NCBI RefSeq assembly: GCF_026262505.1
Contig: NC_067206.1
Span: forward strand, 31,759,896-31,823,895
From: Trichomonas vaginalis G3
Taxonomy: Eukaryota; Parabasalia; Trichomonadida; Trichomonadidae
Direction: 5' to 3'
Length of the DNA stretch: 64,000 nt
In this document: piece by piece, positions 1-9,067 of the stretch
How positions within the stretch are numbered: position 1 is the stretch's first letter
Layout: each line of letters opens with the position of its first letter
Program-made: the position numbers and the translations under genes
The notes under the pieces: model-generated
What the model was told of the DNA's origin: nothing
The model's input: the letters and a program-made list of their open reading frames with translations, nothing else
Database searches by the model: none

Positions 1-2079
1 TGCTTTATTCGATTACTCAGCCAAGACCATAATACGTTTTTTTCTTTTTACGTGAAAGACCTGATCATGATGATAAATGATGGAATATATAGCTCGAGTT
101 ATATTGAATTACAAAATGTTTTTGCAAATTTAATCATTAAACATGATAGAATTGAAGTTCGCAAATTATTTTTATATTTAGTTGCATGGAACTCACAAAA
201 TATTCATTTTCATACAAATTGGATAGAAAACCTACATTTATTGATCGTTAATTTAGTTTCTAATACAATAATCAAATGTAAATCATTCGATTACTCAAAA
301 AATCTTATTCTGAGGTTGGCAGTTTCCTTTGTTGCACCTAGATTTAATACATCTTGCGAAAAATATTCACAAAAAACAATTTTTTCGAATTTTACTTATC
401 CCTTATCTGTATTAGAAAATATTGAAATGTTTTCCAAAGACCAAATCAAGTTCACAATACATACAATGAATCTTGCGTATTTTTTTGTATTTTCATCAAT
501 TACAAACAAATCAACAGATATACTTACTAAATTCGCACTGTTTTTGCAAACATGCGAAACAGCGCGTGCATCTATTTGCTATGCACTTTATCTTTTATGT
601 TTAGACTCTTCAAAACATTTAATTCCAAGATTTCTTCAAACAATGAATTGCCCAATTGGAAGGACCATCATGGAACAACTGTTCACATATAATACATCAA
701 AAGAGTTTTATATCTTAAATTCTCAATGCGGACAAATTTTCGTTCAATATTTTATGAAGTCCAAAAGATACTTCCCCGAAATGTTTATGACAAGTATCAT
801 GCCTCTCAATTTTCAGATTCCAACAGAAGTTGTTGAACAAAAAGATTTATTACCAGAAAAGAATGTTAATATGTACTTGCAATACATAATGAATATGGTA
901 ATCAGATTTGATTCATTTGATCCTATTGAAAAAAGCCAATTTATTGAATCAAATTTAATTTTATTGCTTCATCATATATTCAGAACAAGAAACATCCTTT
1001 TTAACATAGAAAACTACATTTCTGTCAGAACAATAGATCAGTTTTGTACAATTATCAGCTTGTTTTTTGATTGTACGAAAACAATTATTTTTGATCAGCC
1101 ATTTAAGATCTCACTTATCAATGATTCATTTGTTGACAGTGTTTTGCTTTGCATGAAGTTTATAATGATCGCTAAAATACCAGAAGAATTCTCAAATGTA
1201 TTTTTTAACGTGAAAAATGCTTACAATTCAATAATTTCTTTTATTACAAGAAACTCTTCAGCATTTACAAGAATTTTAGCATGCAAATTTCGCGTTTCTC
1301 TGCTCCCTGCTGTCATAATTTCTGCTTCCGTTTTAAATCTTCCACTTTGCACTAACTTAACTTTATTGAAATACGTTGCATATAGTACAATTCCAGCAAC
1401 AGTATCAGCTGCAGTTCTTTTGGTCAGGAATTTACCTCCAACAAATGATTTGGCCGAAGGAATGGTTAATCAGTTATTAGCTTTCTATGTAAAAAGAACA
1501 GATAAGCAGAATTTGAGAGCAATTGAATCATACATGACTTTCATGACCATTAAAATCGATAAAAATCCAGAATTTTCAAAAAAGTTAGCTTTGGCTTCGA
1601 ATTTCCTTTATTGCTATAATTCTCTTATTGGTTATCTTGCTTATTATGAAGAAAATTTGGATTCTCTTATTACACTCATTATTCTAATCAGTAGAATCAA
1701 AAATCATGAGCCCAAAGTTAAACTTCAAATTCCATATCAGTATTTGTTTGGAAAAGATGTAGTTAGACATCTAGGAAAACAAGGTTTGGAAGCACTTTTT
1801 GATCTCTTTATTGCTGATTTTGTTAAAACAGGAGCGAAATGTGAATTTCAACTTAAAATGGCCAATTATAGCGGCCAGACTATAAGAAATTTTAGAATTA
1901 TCCAGCAATATATTAATAATCAAGAAATTGATCTCCAAACAATTGAAGCTCCAAATATTGATGAGAAGCAATCGCTCCCATGGAAAGTGAATAATGAGCT
2001 TGTAGAATCGCTTACGTTCTTGAACACAGTATATCAAAAAGATTTAGACCATTTCGAAGAGGAAGAAATTGTTGAATAG
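1..2079 (+). CDS. Unrecognised large helical protein, 5' end outside window
   Basis: The frame is open from the first base of the window to the TAG at 2077-2079, so this is the C-terminal part (about 690 residues seen) of a longer protein. A GTG at 52 and ATGs at 67 and 70 fall in frame, but coding-like sequence continues upstream of them, so none is a convincing start. I recognise no domain. The protein is rich in Leu, Ile, Phe and Asn, with no clear signal peptide, zinc motif or low-complexity block. It reads like a mostly alpha-helical scaffold of HEAT/ARM type and ends in a short acidic tail (HFEEEEIVE). The next gene follows on the same strand after about 170 bases. The function is unknown; the call of a real host gene rests on the length of the open frame and its protein-like composition. 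Confidence 0.75.
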   Translation, partial: CFIRLLSQDHNTFFSFYVKDLIMMINDGIYSSSYIELQNVFANLIIKHDRIEVRKLFLYLVAWNSQNIHFHTNWIENLHLLIVNLVSNTIIKCKSFDYSKNLILRLAVSFVAPRFNTSCEKYSQKTIFSNFTYPLSVLENIEMFSKDQIKFTIHTMNLAYFFVFSSITNKSTDILTKFALFLQTCETARASICYALYLLCLDSSKHLIPRFLQTMNCPIGRTIMEQLFTYNTSKEFYILNSQCGQIFVQYFMKSKRYFPEMFMTSIMPLNFQIPTEVVEQKDLLPEKNVNMYLQYIMNMVIRFDSFDPIEKSQFIESNLILLLHHIFRTRNILFNIENYISVRTIDQFCTIISLFFDCTKTIIFDQPFKISLINDSFVDSVLLCMKFIMIAKIPEEFSNVFFNVKNAYNSIISFITRNSSAFTRILACKFRVSLLPAVIISASVLNLPLCTNLTLLKYVAYSTIPATVSAAVLLVRNLPPTNDLAEGMVNQLLAFYVKRTDKQNLRAIESYMTFMTIKIDKNPEFSKKLALASNFLYCYNSLIGYLAYYEENLDSLITLIILISRIKNHEPKVKLQIPYQYLFGKDVVRHLGKQGLEALFDLFIADFVKTGAKCEFQLKMANYSGQTIRNFRIIQQYINNQEIDLQTIEAPNIDEKQSLPWKVNNELVESLTFLNTVYQKDLDHFEEEEIVE

Positions 2080-2235
2080 ATTTTATATATGTTTATATTT
2101 GTTACATTAAATAGATTATTAGATTGATTATGAAATTATATTTTTTTTTCATAACTCTATATTGGTTTTGATGGTTCAAGGAATCCATTATATGAATTCA
2201 ACTTATTAATACAGCATTTGGAAAGATATGTTCTT

Positions 2236-2243
2236 TCATTTTT
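2236..2243 (+). promoter_or_regulatory. Initiator-like element (TCATTTTT)
   Basis: TCATTTTT lies with its A 11 bases before the ATG of the ankyrin-type gene. Parabasalid genes are known to use a TCA(+1)-type initiator close to the start codon; position and sequence fit. This is inferred, with no transcript data. Confidence 0.45.
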
Positions 2244-2248
2244 GAGTA

Positions 2249-3718
2249 ATGGAATTTCCACCAATTAGAGATGTAGATGTTCCTTTAAAGTATGAACAAT
2301 TTACAACATTAGAAAGATTCATTGTTGACTCAGAGGGAGTCAATAATACAGATATTGCACAGTTTATTGCTGAATCTGGAATTTTGGATAATATTCAAGT
2401 ACGTCAAGCATTGATGAAATTGAATGTGGATATTACGATTCTAATCGCTAAGAATAATAATACATTACGAACAGAATTAATCGAATTTTCAAAAGATCAA
2501 CCAGAATTACTTCATAAATGCCTTGAATCTGATCTAATTTCACTTCAAGATGTCTTGAAAACAGTGAAAGAAGAAACAAATATCGAATATTTACAGGAAT
2601 TTCTCAAAATTTTTTCGAAAGAAATTCCGGATCCATCATTCTTAATTAGTAGAATTCCACCACAGCATCAAAATGCATTAATACAAAATGAAGATCAATT
2701 AGACGAAGAAGAAAAGGCTCAATATGAAGTTGAACAAAAACTTATCGAAATTTTCAAGAAAGATGATTTAGAAACTCTCATTTCAACGTTAGACAATGAC
2801 TTTGATTTAGATATCAAACTCACTAATCCACGTGATACAAAAGAAAATGCTTTTGAAAAAATAAATTTATTAGATTTTGCTGCATTTTACGGAGCTATCA
2901 GATGTTTTACACATCTTCTTGAAAAGGAGTTTTCTATCACTCAAAAGACACTTGTACATTCAATTTTTGGACATAATATTGAAATTTTGAAAATGTGCAT
3001 GGAAAAGAAGTCATTTCCAAGAAAAGTATTACTTTATACTGTTGAGAGTCATAACTATGATGCGTTTGATATAGTTATTAATAAATTACGTGAAGGTGAC
3101 AAATTAATTTTAAATCAAGAGATAATAGAAGCATTTCATGAATCACTGAACTATGGAAAAGTATTATTTTATGTTTATCTTAAGAACACTGGTGTATCTA
3201 TTCAAGATTCCTTATTTTACTTGAAATCACCAATTTTTGTTGAAGATTTATTCCAAAAATCACAAGTAAACATGATCAATCTACTTCAGCAGACTCCTTT
3301 GTTCTGTGTAAATGATCTTGAAACAATTAAACTTCTTATTGAGAAAGGAATTGATGTAAATCGAAGAGACAAACTAAAAAGAACGGCCATTTTCATCGCA
3401 GCTCTCAAAAATGATTTCAAGAAAGTCAAACTTCTTATTGAACAAGGTGCAAAAGTTTACGAAGAATATGAAATCATTAGAAATTGTATTTCTGCTAAAC
3501 TTTATAGAATGGCGAGACTTCTTTTGAATAGCGGAGCTCCAATTGATGAACAATCAAAGAATAGACTATACCAATTTGAAAATTATAATACTTTGGAAGA
3601 CGATTTTTCTGATGAAGACGATATGTACGTGATGATGGAAGCAGGAACCGGAATCTTTCATAAGAACCAAGAAGATGATATTTCTTCTGATGGTTACTCT
3701 GATTTCGAATTATATTGA
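2249..3718 (+). CDS. Ankyrin-repeat-type protein
   Basis: 489 residues. The second half contains recognisable ankyrin units, for example ETIKLLIEKGIDVNRRDK and KKVKLLIEQGAKVYEEYE, followed by MARLLLNSGAPIDEQ, covering roughly residues 355-435. Weaker helical units (LLDFAAFYGAIRCFTHLLE, around residues 208-230) precede them. The N-terminal ~150 residues are helical and not obviously ankyrin. The arrangement resembles the large DUF3447/ankyrin family of Trichomonas. The C-terminus is acidic (DDFSDEDD, then EDDISSDGYSDFE). Ankyrin repeats bind other proteins, so a scaffold or adaptor role is likely, but no partner can be named. The ATG at 2249 is chosen because a TCATTTTT initiator-like motif lies 11 bases upstream. 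No membrane segment or signal peptide is seen. Confidence 0.8.
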   Translation: MEFPPIRDVDVPLKYEQFTTLERFIVDSEGVNNTDIAQFIAESGILDNIQVRQALMKLNVDITILIAKNNNTLRTELIEFSKDQPELLHKCLESDLISLQDVLKTVKEETNIEYLQEFLKIFSKEIPDPSFLISRIPPQHQNALIQNEDQLDEEEKAQYEVEQKLIEIFKKDDLETLISTLDNDFDLDIKLTNPRDTKENAFEKINLLDFAAFYGAIRCFTHLLEKEFSITQKTLVHSIFGHNIEILKMCMEKKSFPRKVLLYTVESHNYDAFDIVINKLREGDKLILNQEIIEAFHESLNYGKVLFYVYLKNTGVSIQDSLFYLKSPIFVEDLFQKSQVNMINLLQQTPLFCVNDLETIKLLIEKGIDVNRRDKLKRTAIFIAALKNDFKKVKLLIEQGAKVYEEYEIIRNCISAKLYRMARLLLNSGAPIDEQSKNRLYQFENYNTLEDDFSDEDDMYVMMEAGTGIFHKNQEDDISSDGYSDFELY

Positions 3719-3908
3719 AATAAAAACTAAGTTTTAGCGTAAAAGTCTTTTGTTCAGCTTGAATTTCATTATAATAAACTAATCAAAAAGAAATATTTTT
3801 ATAAAATCTCTAAATTTGATAATAAATGAAAAGATAAGTGTAATCATTATTTACAAGATTCTAATCAGCGTATGATTAATGATCAGTTTTTTTCAAGAAC
3901 AGAATTTG

Positions 3909-4488
3909 ATGGATCCTCAACAACCTGGACAAGGCAGCACAAAAATTTCAGTATTCGGATTATCATACAAAACTAACGTTAATGACATCTACAAGGCTTT
4001 TTCGAAATTTGGAACTCTCGTTGAATGTAAATTAATTTTAAATGAAAATAATGAATCAAGAGGGTTCGCATTCCTATCGTACAAAACCCAAAAAGAAGCC
4101 CAATATGCAATTGACTGCACGAACGGAAAGCGATTTGATGGTGGAATGTTAAAAATTCAATGGTCGCGTCCAAAAGACCAAGTTCAGCCATCTACTAGCA
4201 ACAGTTCAACTACACATTCTAACACAAAAGAAAGAAAAGTTAATTTTCAATCGTTCCAAAAACAAATTGAACAAGAATTAACAACAACATACAAACCACA
4301 CAGATACGAGAAAAATATGAATTCGAAAGTATGAAATTTTAGATTTAGTTATAATTTTATTTTTTATTTAGCTATGAATAGAAATTTATTACTTTTAACT
4401 TCCACAGTTAGGTGTCCATAAAGAAACTGATGAACATATTAAGAAAACAGCATCTAATATTTTATTCCCAAGAAGAAAAGCAAATTAG
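3909..4488 (+). CDS. RRM RNA-binding protein, one predicted intron
   Basis: A single RNA recognition motif spans about residues 12-90. RNP2 reads KISVFGL and RNP1 reads ESRGFAFLSY, with the usual beta-alpha-beta spacing; it ends KIQWSRPKD. The protein should bind single-stranded RNA in splicing, transport or translation. A Ser/Thr/Asn-rich linker and a short basic tail follow. Read without splicing, the frame stops at 4334, inside GTATGA. Removing 4329-4407 joins AAA to TTA GGT GTC in frame and adds 26 codons (starting LGVHKETDEH, ending FPRRKAN) before TAG at 4486-4488, giving about 166 residues. The ATG at 3909 (MDPQQPGQG) is preferred; an in-frame ATG at 3879 would add ten residues. Closest kin are generic single-RRM proteins, so no gene name is justified. 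Confidence 0.8.
4329..4407 (+). other. Predicted spliceosomal intron, 79 nt
   Basis: It begins GTATGA and ends TTTTAACTTCCACAG. Parabasalid introns are short, start GTAYG and end with a fused branch-point/3' splice motif close to ACTAACACACAG; TTTAAC plus CACAG at the 3' end fits that layout. Phase 0. Removing it keeps the frame open across the junction and adds 26 codons of charged, protein-like sequence. Confidence 0.65.
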
Positions 4489-5175
4489 TGAATATGGTTG
4501 TGTTCAATCGCTATGATGGCTACAATATTTCATATAGAATTGGATGTTTTGCTTAAATAACATCAGATTTCAATTGATCTTAATTTATTTTGTCATATTG
4601 CATAAATAATTCTAATATATAAATACCAATAGCTACTTATTAATATTGCACATAGAAATTCTTCAAAATAAGAAATCAATGAAATTGATATTTTCAAAGT
4701 TATGATCCATATAGTTTGTACACTGTTTTCACCTTACCTATGAACCATTATATCACGAAGCGATATAAACCAGATCAGTTGCAACGAGAAATCTATAAAA
4801 GTCAATAGGTTTTGAATTTGAATAAATTACAAAGGTTTTTAAAAATGCTACATTCTTAATGTTTTATAACATTTCGTCATTTTATAATTTATTTCTGATC
4901 AATTTTGAATTGATAAAATTTTTTAATTGAATAATTAGAAACCTCATTTTACGATCGATATTTAAATTTTCCATACGTAATATGGTTCTCTATTTGACAA
5001 AGTAGTGATCGTAACTGTTTTCCTTTACATCCTCAAAAATATTTTTGTGAAGTTTACACAACCATGGATCAGCCAATATTCTAGTTCTAACGTATAATAC
5101 GAAACTCATAAAACGAAAACTTTTCTGAAGAATTATAAAAAGTTATTTTTTCATATTTAATTTTTTCTAACTAAA
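4489..5175. other. Intergenic spacer
   Basis: AT-rich sequence without a convincing coding frame or RNA gene. Its last ~25 bases carry the probable initiator of the LIM gene. Confidence 0.6.
5151..5160 (+). promoter_or_regulatory. Initiator-like element (TCATATTTAA)
   Basis: The TCATATT core lies with its A about 23 bases before the ATG of the LIM gene, inside a T-rich stretch. It matches the parabasalid initiator pattern seen at several other genes here. Confidence 0.4.
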
Positions 5176-7212
5176 ATGTCTTTACCGCCACCACCAGGAG
5201 GAATGGGATCGAAATTCCCAACGCAAGGAGGTATGAGCGGTCTGCCACCTCCACCAGGAGGAATGGGAGGATTACCTCCTCCACCAGGTGTAAAAGGCGG
5301 ATTACCTCCACCACCATCATCAATGGGAATGGGAGGGAACTCGATGTCAGGATTACCTCCACCACCAATGAGCACCGGATTTGGTTCAGGTCGCGGAATT
5401 CCGCCAAGTTTGCCAACAGGAGGCGGAATGGGTAGTGGTTTACCTCCTCCACCAGGAGGGATGGGAGGGTTACCACCTCCGCCTGGCGGAATGAATAATT
5501 CAAAAATGGGCGGATTACCACCACCTCCAGGAGGCATGGGAAGCAACTTTGGTACTAGTGGAGGACTTCCACCTCCGCCTATGAGCACAGGATTCAACTC
5601 AGGAAGAGGAATGCCTACTACATTAAATTCTGGAATGGGCGGAGGTTTTCCTCCAGCTCCAGGAGCTGGTGGATTGCCTCCACCACCTGGCGGAATGACA
5701 GGTGGATTACCTCCACCTCCAATGAGCCGGTTTAATTCCGGTCGAGGAATCAACACTTCACAATCAATGGTTATGACAGGCGGTCTTCCACCGCCACCAA
5801 TGACAGGAGGACTTCCTCCTCCACCAGGAATCCAATCAAACAACCAGTTCAACTCAGGTCGAGGAATTGCACCTTCTGCTTCAATGGGCTTCACAGGAGG
5901 ACTTCCTCCAGATCCAAACTTCAACTCAGGTCAATTTAATTCTAACCAACTCAGTACAATGAACTCAAACCAGTTCACTCCACACACACTGATGTCTATG
6001 AGTACTCTTGGTTCTGGAATTCCTCTTTCATCCCATTTCCGAAGTGCAGTTCCACCTGTTACACAGTCATCTATCATTGGTTTCCAAACAGGTCCACTTT
6101 CACCCGCACCAAGTCCTATGAGCATTTCAGCTGAAAGTTCAACACGATACAATCCACAACAAGAATACAACGACACTCCAGAGTCATCACTTCTCAAAAC
6201 ATGCAAAGTATGCAGCAAGATGTGCAAAGACAAGTATTTCTTCATGTTTGGTAACTGTTATTGTCCTGAATGTCTTAAATGCACTCGATGTCAGAAAAGT
6301 TTACGTCCTCCAGAATGTGTCATGTACAAAGAGCAGCCAATTTGTTTCGGCTGTGCTAAAATCAACGGCAAGTTGAACCGATGTCCAGTTTGCAGCGAAT
6401 TCCTTGACAACGAAGAAGACATTGTCAGTCTTAAAGACTTAAACATCACAATCCACAAAGATTGTCTTCGTTGTTACGAATGCGGTAAGAAACTTAATGT
6501 TGATGAATACCAAACTATCAAAGACCAGATCTGCTGCAAACGTTGCAAGAAGAAAGCCACACGTCATTCATGCAAACGATGCGAACAACCTATTTTAGGT
6601 CGATACGTCTTCAACCGTAGCCACTATTTCCATGTTGAATGTTTCACATGCGAAGACTGCAGCCGTCGTCTCAATGGCAACAACTTTGTTGTTCATCACA
6701 ACAGGTACTATTGTCCAGAACAAGGTATCAAGTACTTGAAGACATGTGCATACTGCAAGAACGAGATCCAACTTACCGACATCACACGTATTCGGTGGAT
6801 GAACAAATACTACCACAAGCGATGTTTCTGCTGCCGCATCTGTGGTGTTGTTCTTGATCCAAACGATGCCAAATGTTGCCACAACCGTCCCCACTGCAAG
6901 CGATGTTACGAACAGCGTGTTAAAGACGGCGACATCACTAGAGACGGTCGAACTCCGAGTGACCAGAACCACCGTCACCGTCCCGATATTTCAGCCGCCC
7001 AACGTGAGCGCTTTCGTAAGAAATTTGGTGACGAAAACTGGAATCCACCACGATACGCGAGTCAACAAGAGAAGAAAGAATCATCCGAATCATCATCTTC
7101 ATCCTCATCAAGCAGCAGTGATCATAAGCGCAAATCTAAACATTCTAGTCACAGTGGCCATGGCAGTCATCGAGGTCACGAAAGCCACAACAGCCGCCGT
7201 GGCAGACATTAG
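5176..7212 (+). CDS. Proline/glycine-rich protein with about four LIM zinc fingers
   Basis: 678 residues in three parts. Residues 1 to ~260 are tandem PPPPGGMGG/GGLPPPP blocks, interrupted by repeated FNSGRG-type motifs; runs of this kind bind profilin, SH3 or WW partners. A Ser/Thr/Pro linker follows. From about residue 342 to 580 there are about four consecutive LIM domains, beginning CKVCSKMC and CLKCTRCQKSL and ending HCKRCYEQ, with the Cys/His spacing of double zinc fingers (for example HVECFTCEDCSRRL). The tail has a run of serines and a His/Lys/Ser-rich end. LIM plus polyproline architecture (zyxin/paxillin-like) suggests a cytoskeletal adaptor linking actin assembly to adhesion or signalling. 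The gene is visibly more GC-rich than its neighbours, which suggests high expression or simply reflects Pro/Gly/Cys codons. A long open frame on the opposite strand across the repeats is only its shadow. Confidence 0.9.
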   Translation: MSLPPPPGGMGSKFPTQGGMSGLPPPPGGMGGLPPPPGVKGGLPPPPSSMGMGGNSMSGLPPPPMSTGFGSGRGIPPSLPTGGGMGSGLPPPPGGMGGLPPPPGGMNNSKMGGLPPPPGGMGSNFGTSGGLPPPPMSTGFNSGRGMPTTLNSGMGGGFPPAPGAGGLPPPPGGMTGGLPPPPMSRFNSGRGINTSQSMVMTGGLPPPPMTGGLPPPPGIQSNNQFNSGRGIAPSASMGFTGGLPPDPNFNSGQFNSNQLSTMNSNQFTPHTLMSMSTLGSGIPLSSHFRSAVPPVTQSSIIGFQTGPLSPAPSPMSISAESSTRYNPQQEYNDTPESSLLKTCKVCSKMCKDKYFFMFGNCYCPECLKCTRCQKSLRPPECVMYKEQPICFGCAKINGKLNRCPVCSEFLDNEEDIVSLKDLNITIHKDCLRCYECGKKLNVDEYQTIKDQICCKRCKKKATRHSCKRCEQPILGRYVFNRSHYFHVECFTCEDCSRRLNGNNFVVHHNRYYCPEQGIKYLKTCAYCKNEIQLTDITRIRWMNKYYHKRCFCCRICGVVLDPNDAKCCHNRPHCKRCYEQRVKDGDITRDGRTPSDQNHRHRPDISAAQRERFRKKFGDENWNPPRYASQQEKKESSESSSSSSSSSSDHKRKSKHSSHSGHGSHRGHESHNSRRGRH

Positions 7213-7573
7213 ATTTTCTCATTTATTTTTATTTCTCTTTCTTATTTCATTTTATTTTATGTATTATTTTTTTAAATTTATTCATGTAAAATATCGGAAT
7301 CATCCAAACATTTTTCTCCTTACTTCAAATTAAGATCAATATTTATGTGTTAAATAATCACAGATCATTTGTTCTTATATGGATGCGAGACAAATTGTCT
7401 CTGAAAAATTGTTCCGTCTATAAGTGTAGTTTCAGCAGCAATGATTGCAAAGAATAATGATAATTATTATAATTCTCAATAGGATGTAAGAAGCATATTG
7501 AGAGAATCAAATAAATCTCATAATAAACACATAAAACTATCAAGTATTGAAGTCTCATTGATGAAGAAAAAGA
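7213..7573. other. Intergenic spacer between convergent genes
   Basis: T-rich just after the LIM gene, then featureless. The LIM gene and the beta-helix-like piece end toward each other here. Nothing else seen. Confidence 0.55.
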
Positions 7574-8608
7574 TTATGAAGAGTTAGAAATGTTTACTAA
7601 AGTTTGTAAAAAAAGAGAAAGTTCATTAACTTTGGAAATTCTTTTTTTGATAATTGCAAATTCTGCTTGGCAATTACCAGTTGAAAGATGAATCAATTTG
7701 TTAGTAAATAGTTCTCTTCGATTAGTAGGTACTACATTTCTATAAAATGTATTTGAAATCGAATTGTCAATGTAACAACTATCAACTGTTAATTGATCAT
7801 TATTGTTATCTATCAAATATTTACCTTGAGGAACAGTGTTGTTAATAAAAGAACAACTTTTTACAGTAAGATAATTAATTTGATGGTAAATAATTCCATA
7901 ATATGATTGTGTATTAGTATTATTTATAATATTACATGAATCAATCAAAGCTTTATACCAAATATTTATCATATCTCCATAATTATTTGTTGCTAAATTA
8001 TTAACAACAGTTGAATAGTTAAATTTTGTTGTGTATTTATCTGGTTTAGCTTCATAATGTCCAGCAGGTTCGTATTGAGCTTTATTTGATGAGAAATTTG
8101 TTGATGAAACTACGATGTTATCATACAATGTTTGAAAAATAGAATATTCACTTTCATTTCCTGCATCGAAAATGGAACTTTCAATAATAAAGTTTAAGTT
8201 ATCTGTGTCAACTTCTGTATATGAAATTTGGCCCAAACCTTGGCCTTTGCACTTTATACAGCAGAATTTGCGTTGAATAATTGAACTATTCTTGCCAATT
8301 TTGTAGTAAACGCAACTTCCTTGTAATATTGAAGTGCAATTACTAAATGAACAGCGGTTATGTAGAAATAAAGTGTCGGAAATATCATTAAAATTGATAA
8401 CACGGTCATGATCATCAAAGAAGTTGCACTCGTCTAAGAAATATTGTTTTTTTCCTGCTGGAAGATTGTAATTTTGACGGTTTCGAGTTTCTTCACCTGT
8501 GAATTGAACATTGTAGTAGCTATTCCAAACATTGTCATCCGCTGAGGATGACTTTCTTCCGAATTCATTCAGACTGTCAAATAACCGTAAAAATTCATTG
8601 AATAACAA
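7574..8608 (-). pseudogene. Beta-helix-like repeat protein, copy A (no ATG near its N-terminus)
   Basis: About 344 open codons with no ATG near the beginning; the frame opens after a TAG, so this is probably a gene piece or has an unseen upstream exon. The sequence is a ladder of short Asn/Ser/Cys-rich strands such as CNFFDDHDRVINF, CSFSNCTSILQG, SSIFDAGNESEY and SCSFINNTVPQG. This is the pattern of right-handed parallel beta-helix proteins, common among surface or secreted repeat proteins of trichomonads. It ends LQTLVNISNSS. A near copy (about 90% by eye) lies inverted at 43871-44860, and the match extends upstream of the coding part, so it reflects a segmental duplication. A more distant relative lies at 58928-60025. 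The function is unknown; surface exposure is only family inference. Confidence 0.6.
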
Positions 8609-9067
8609 AATCTAAAATTTTACCATTTAATATAATTAGTCGCATCTAGCCTTCCGAAAATTGAGGTTTTCATGTCTGAAGTTTTTACATCAAAAAGAGA
8701 CCGAATCTAAAACAGTGATGATGGAAAAAAGTGATCAGTCTGCAAGTTTACCTAAGATTACCCTCATATTTTGGTTATGGATAGAATAGGTCATTAGAAG
8801 CATATCTTGAGACTAAGGTGTAAAATTATGCAAATCTCAAATATGAATGAAGGGATGAAAATTGAATACTTTTTCAATTTGCAACAATCTGTATGTCTGC
8901 TTGATTATCTTCAAGTTGACACAGATAGATCTAAGCCGATCCTTTCAATTTAAATTTGCGTGGGATTTACAAGTAGTTGTATGGATAAACATTAATCATT
9001 GTTGGTGAGAGCTCATAACATTTATAATAAGTTATAAATAAATAATTTATTATATACAAAAATACAT
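8609..9067. other. Intergenic spacer
   Basis: No coding frame or RNA gene seen. The first ~40 bases beside the beta-helix piece are shared with the copy near 43,810-43,870. Confidence 0.5.

Noticed and set aside
5157-5924. Long open frame on the minus strand rich in GGGGSPP/GGGGNPP
   Set aside because: It is the mirror of the PPPP/GGM repeats of the LIM gene. The repeat composition keeps the opposite strand open; the plus frame has the zinc fingers and the initiator.
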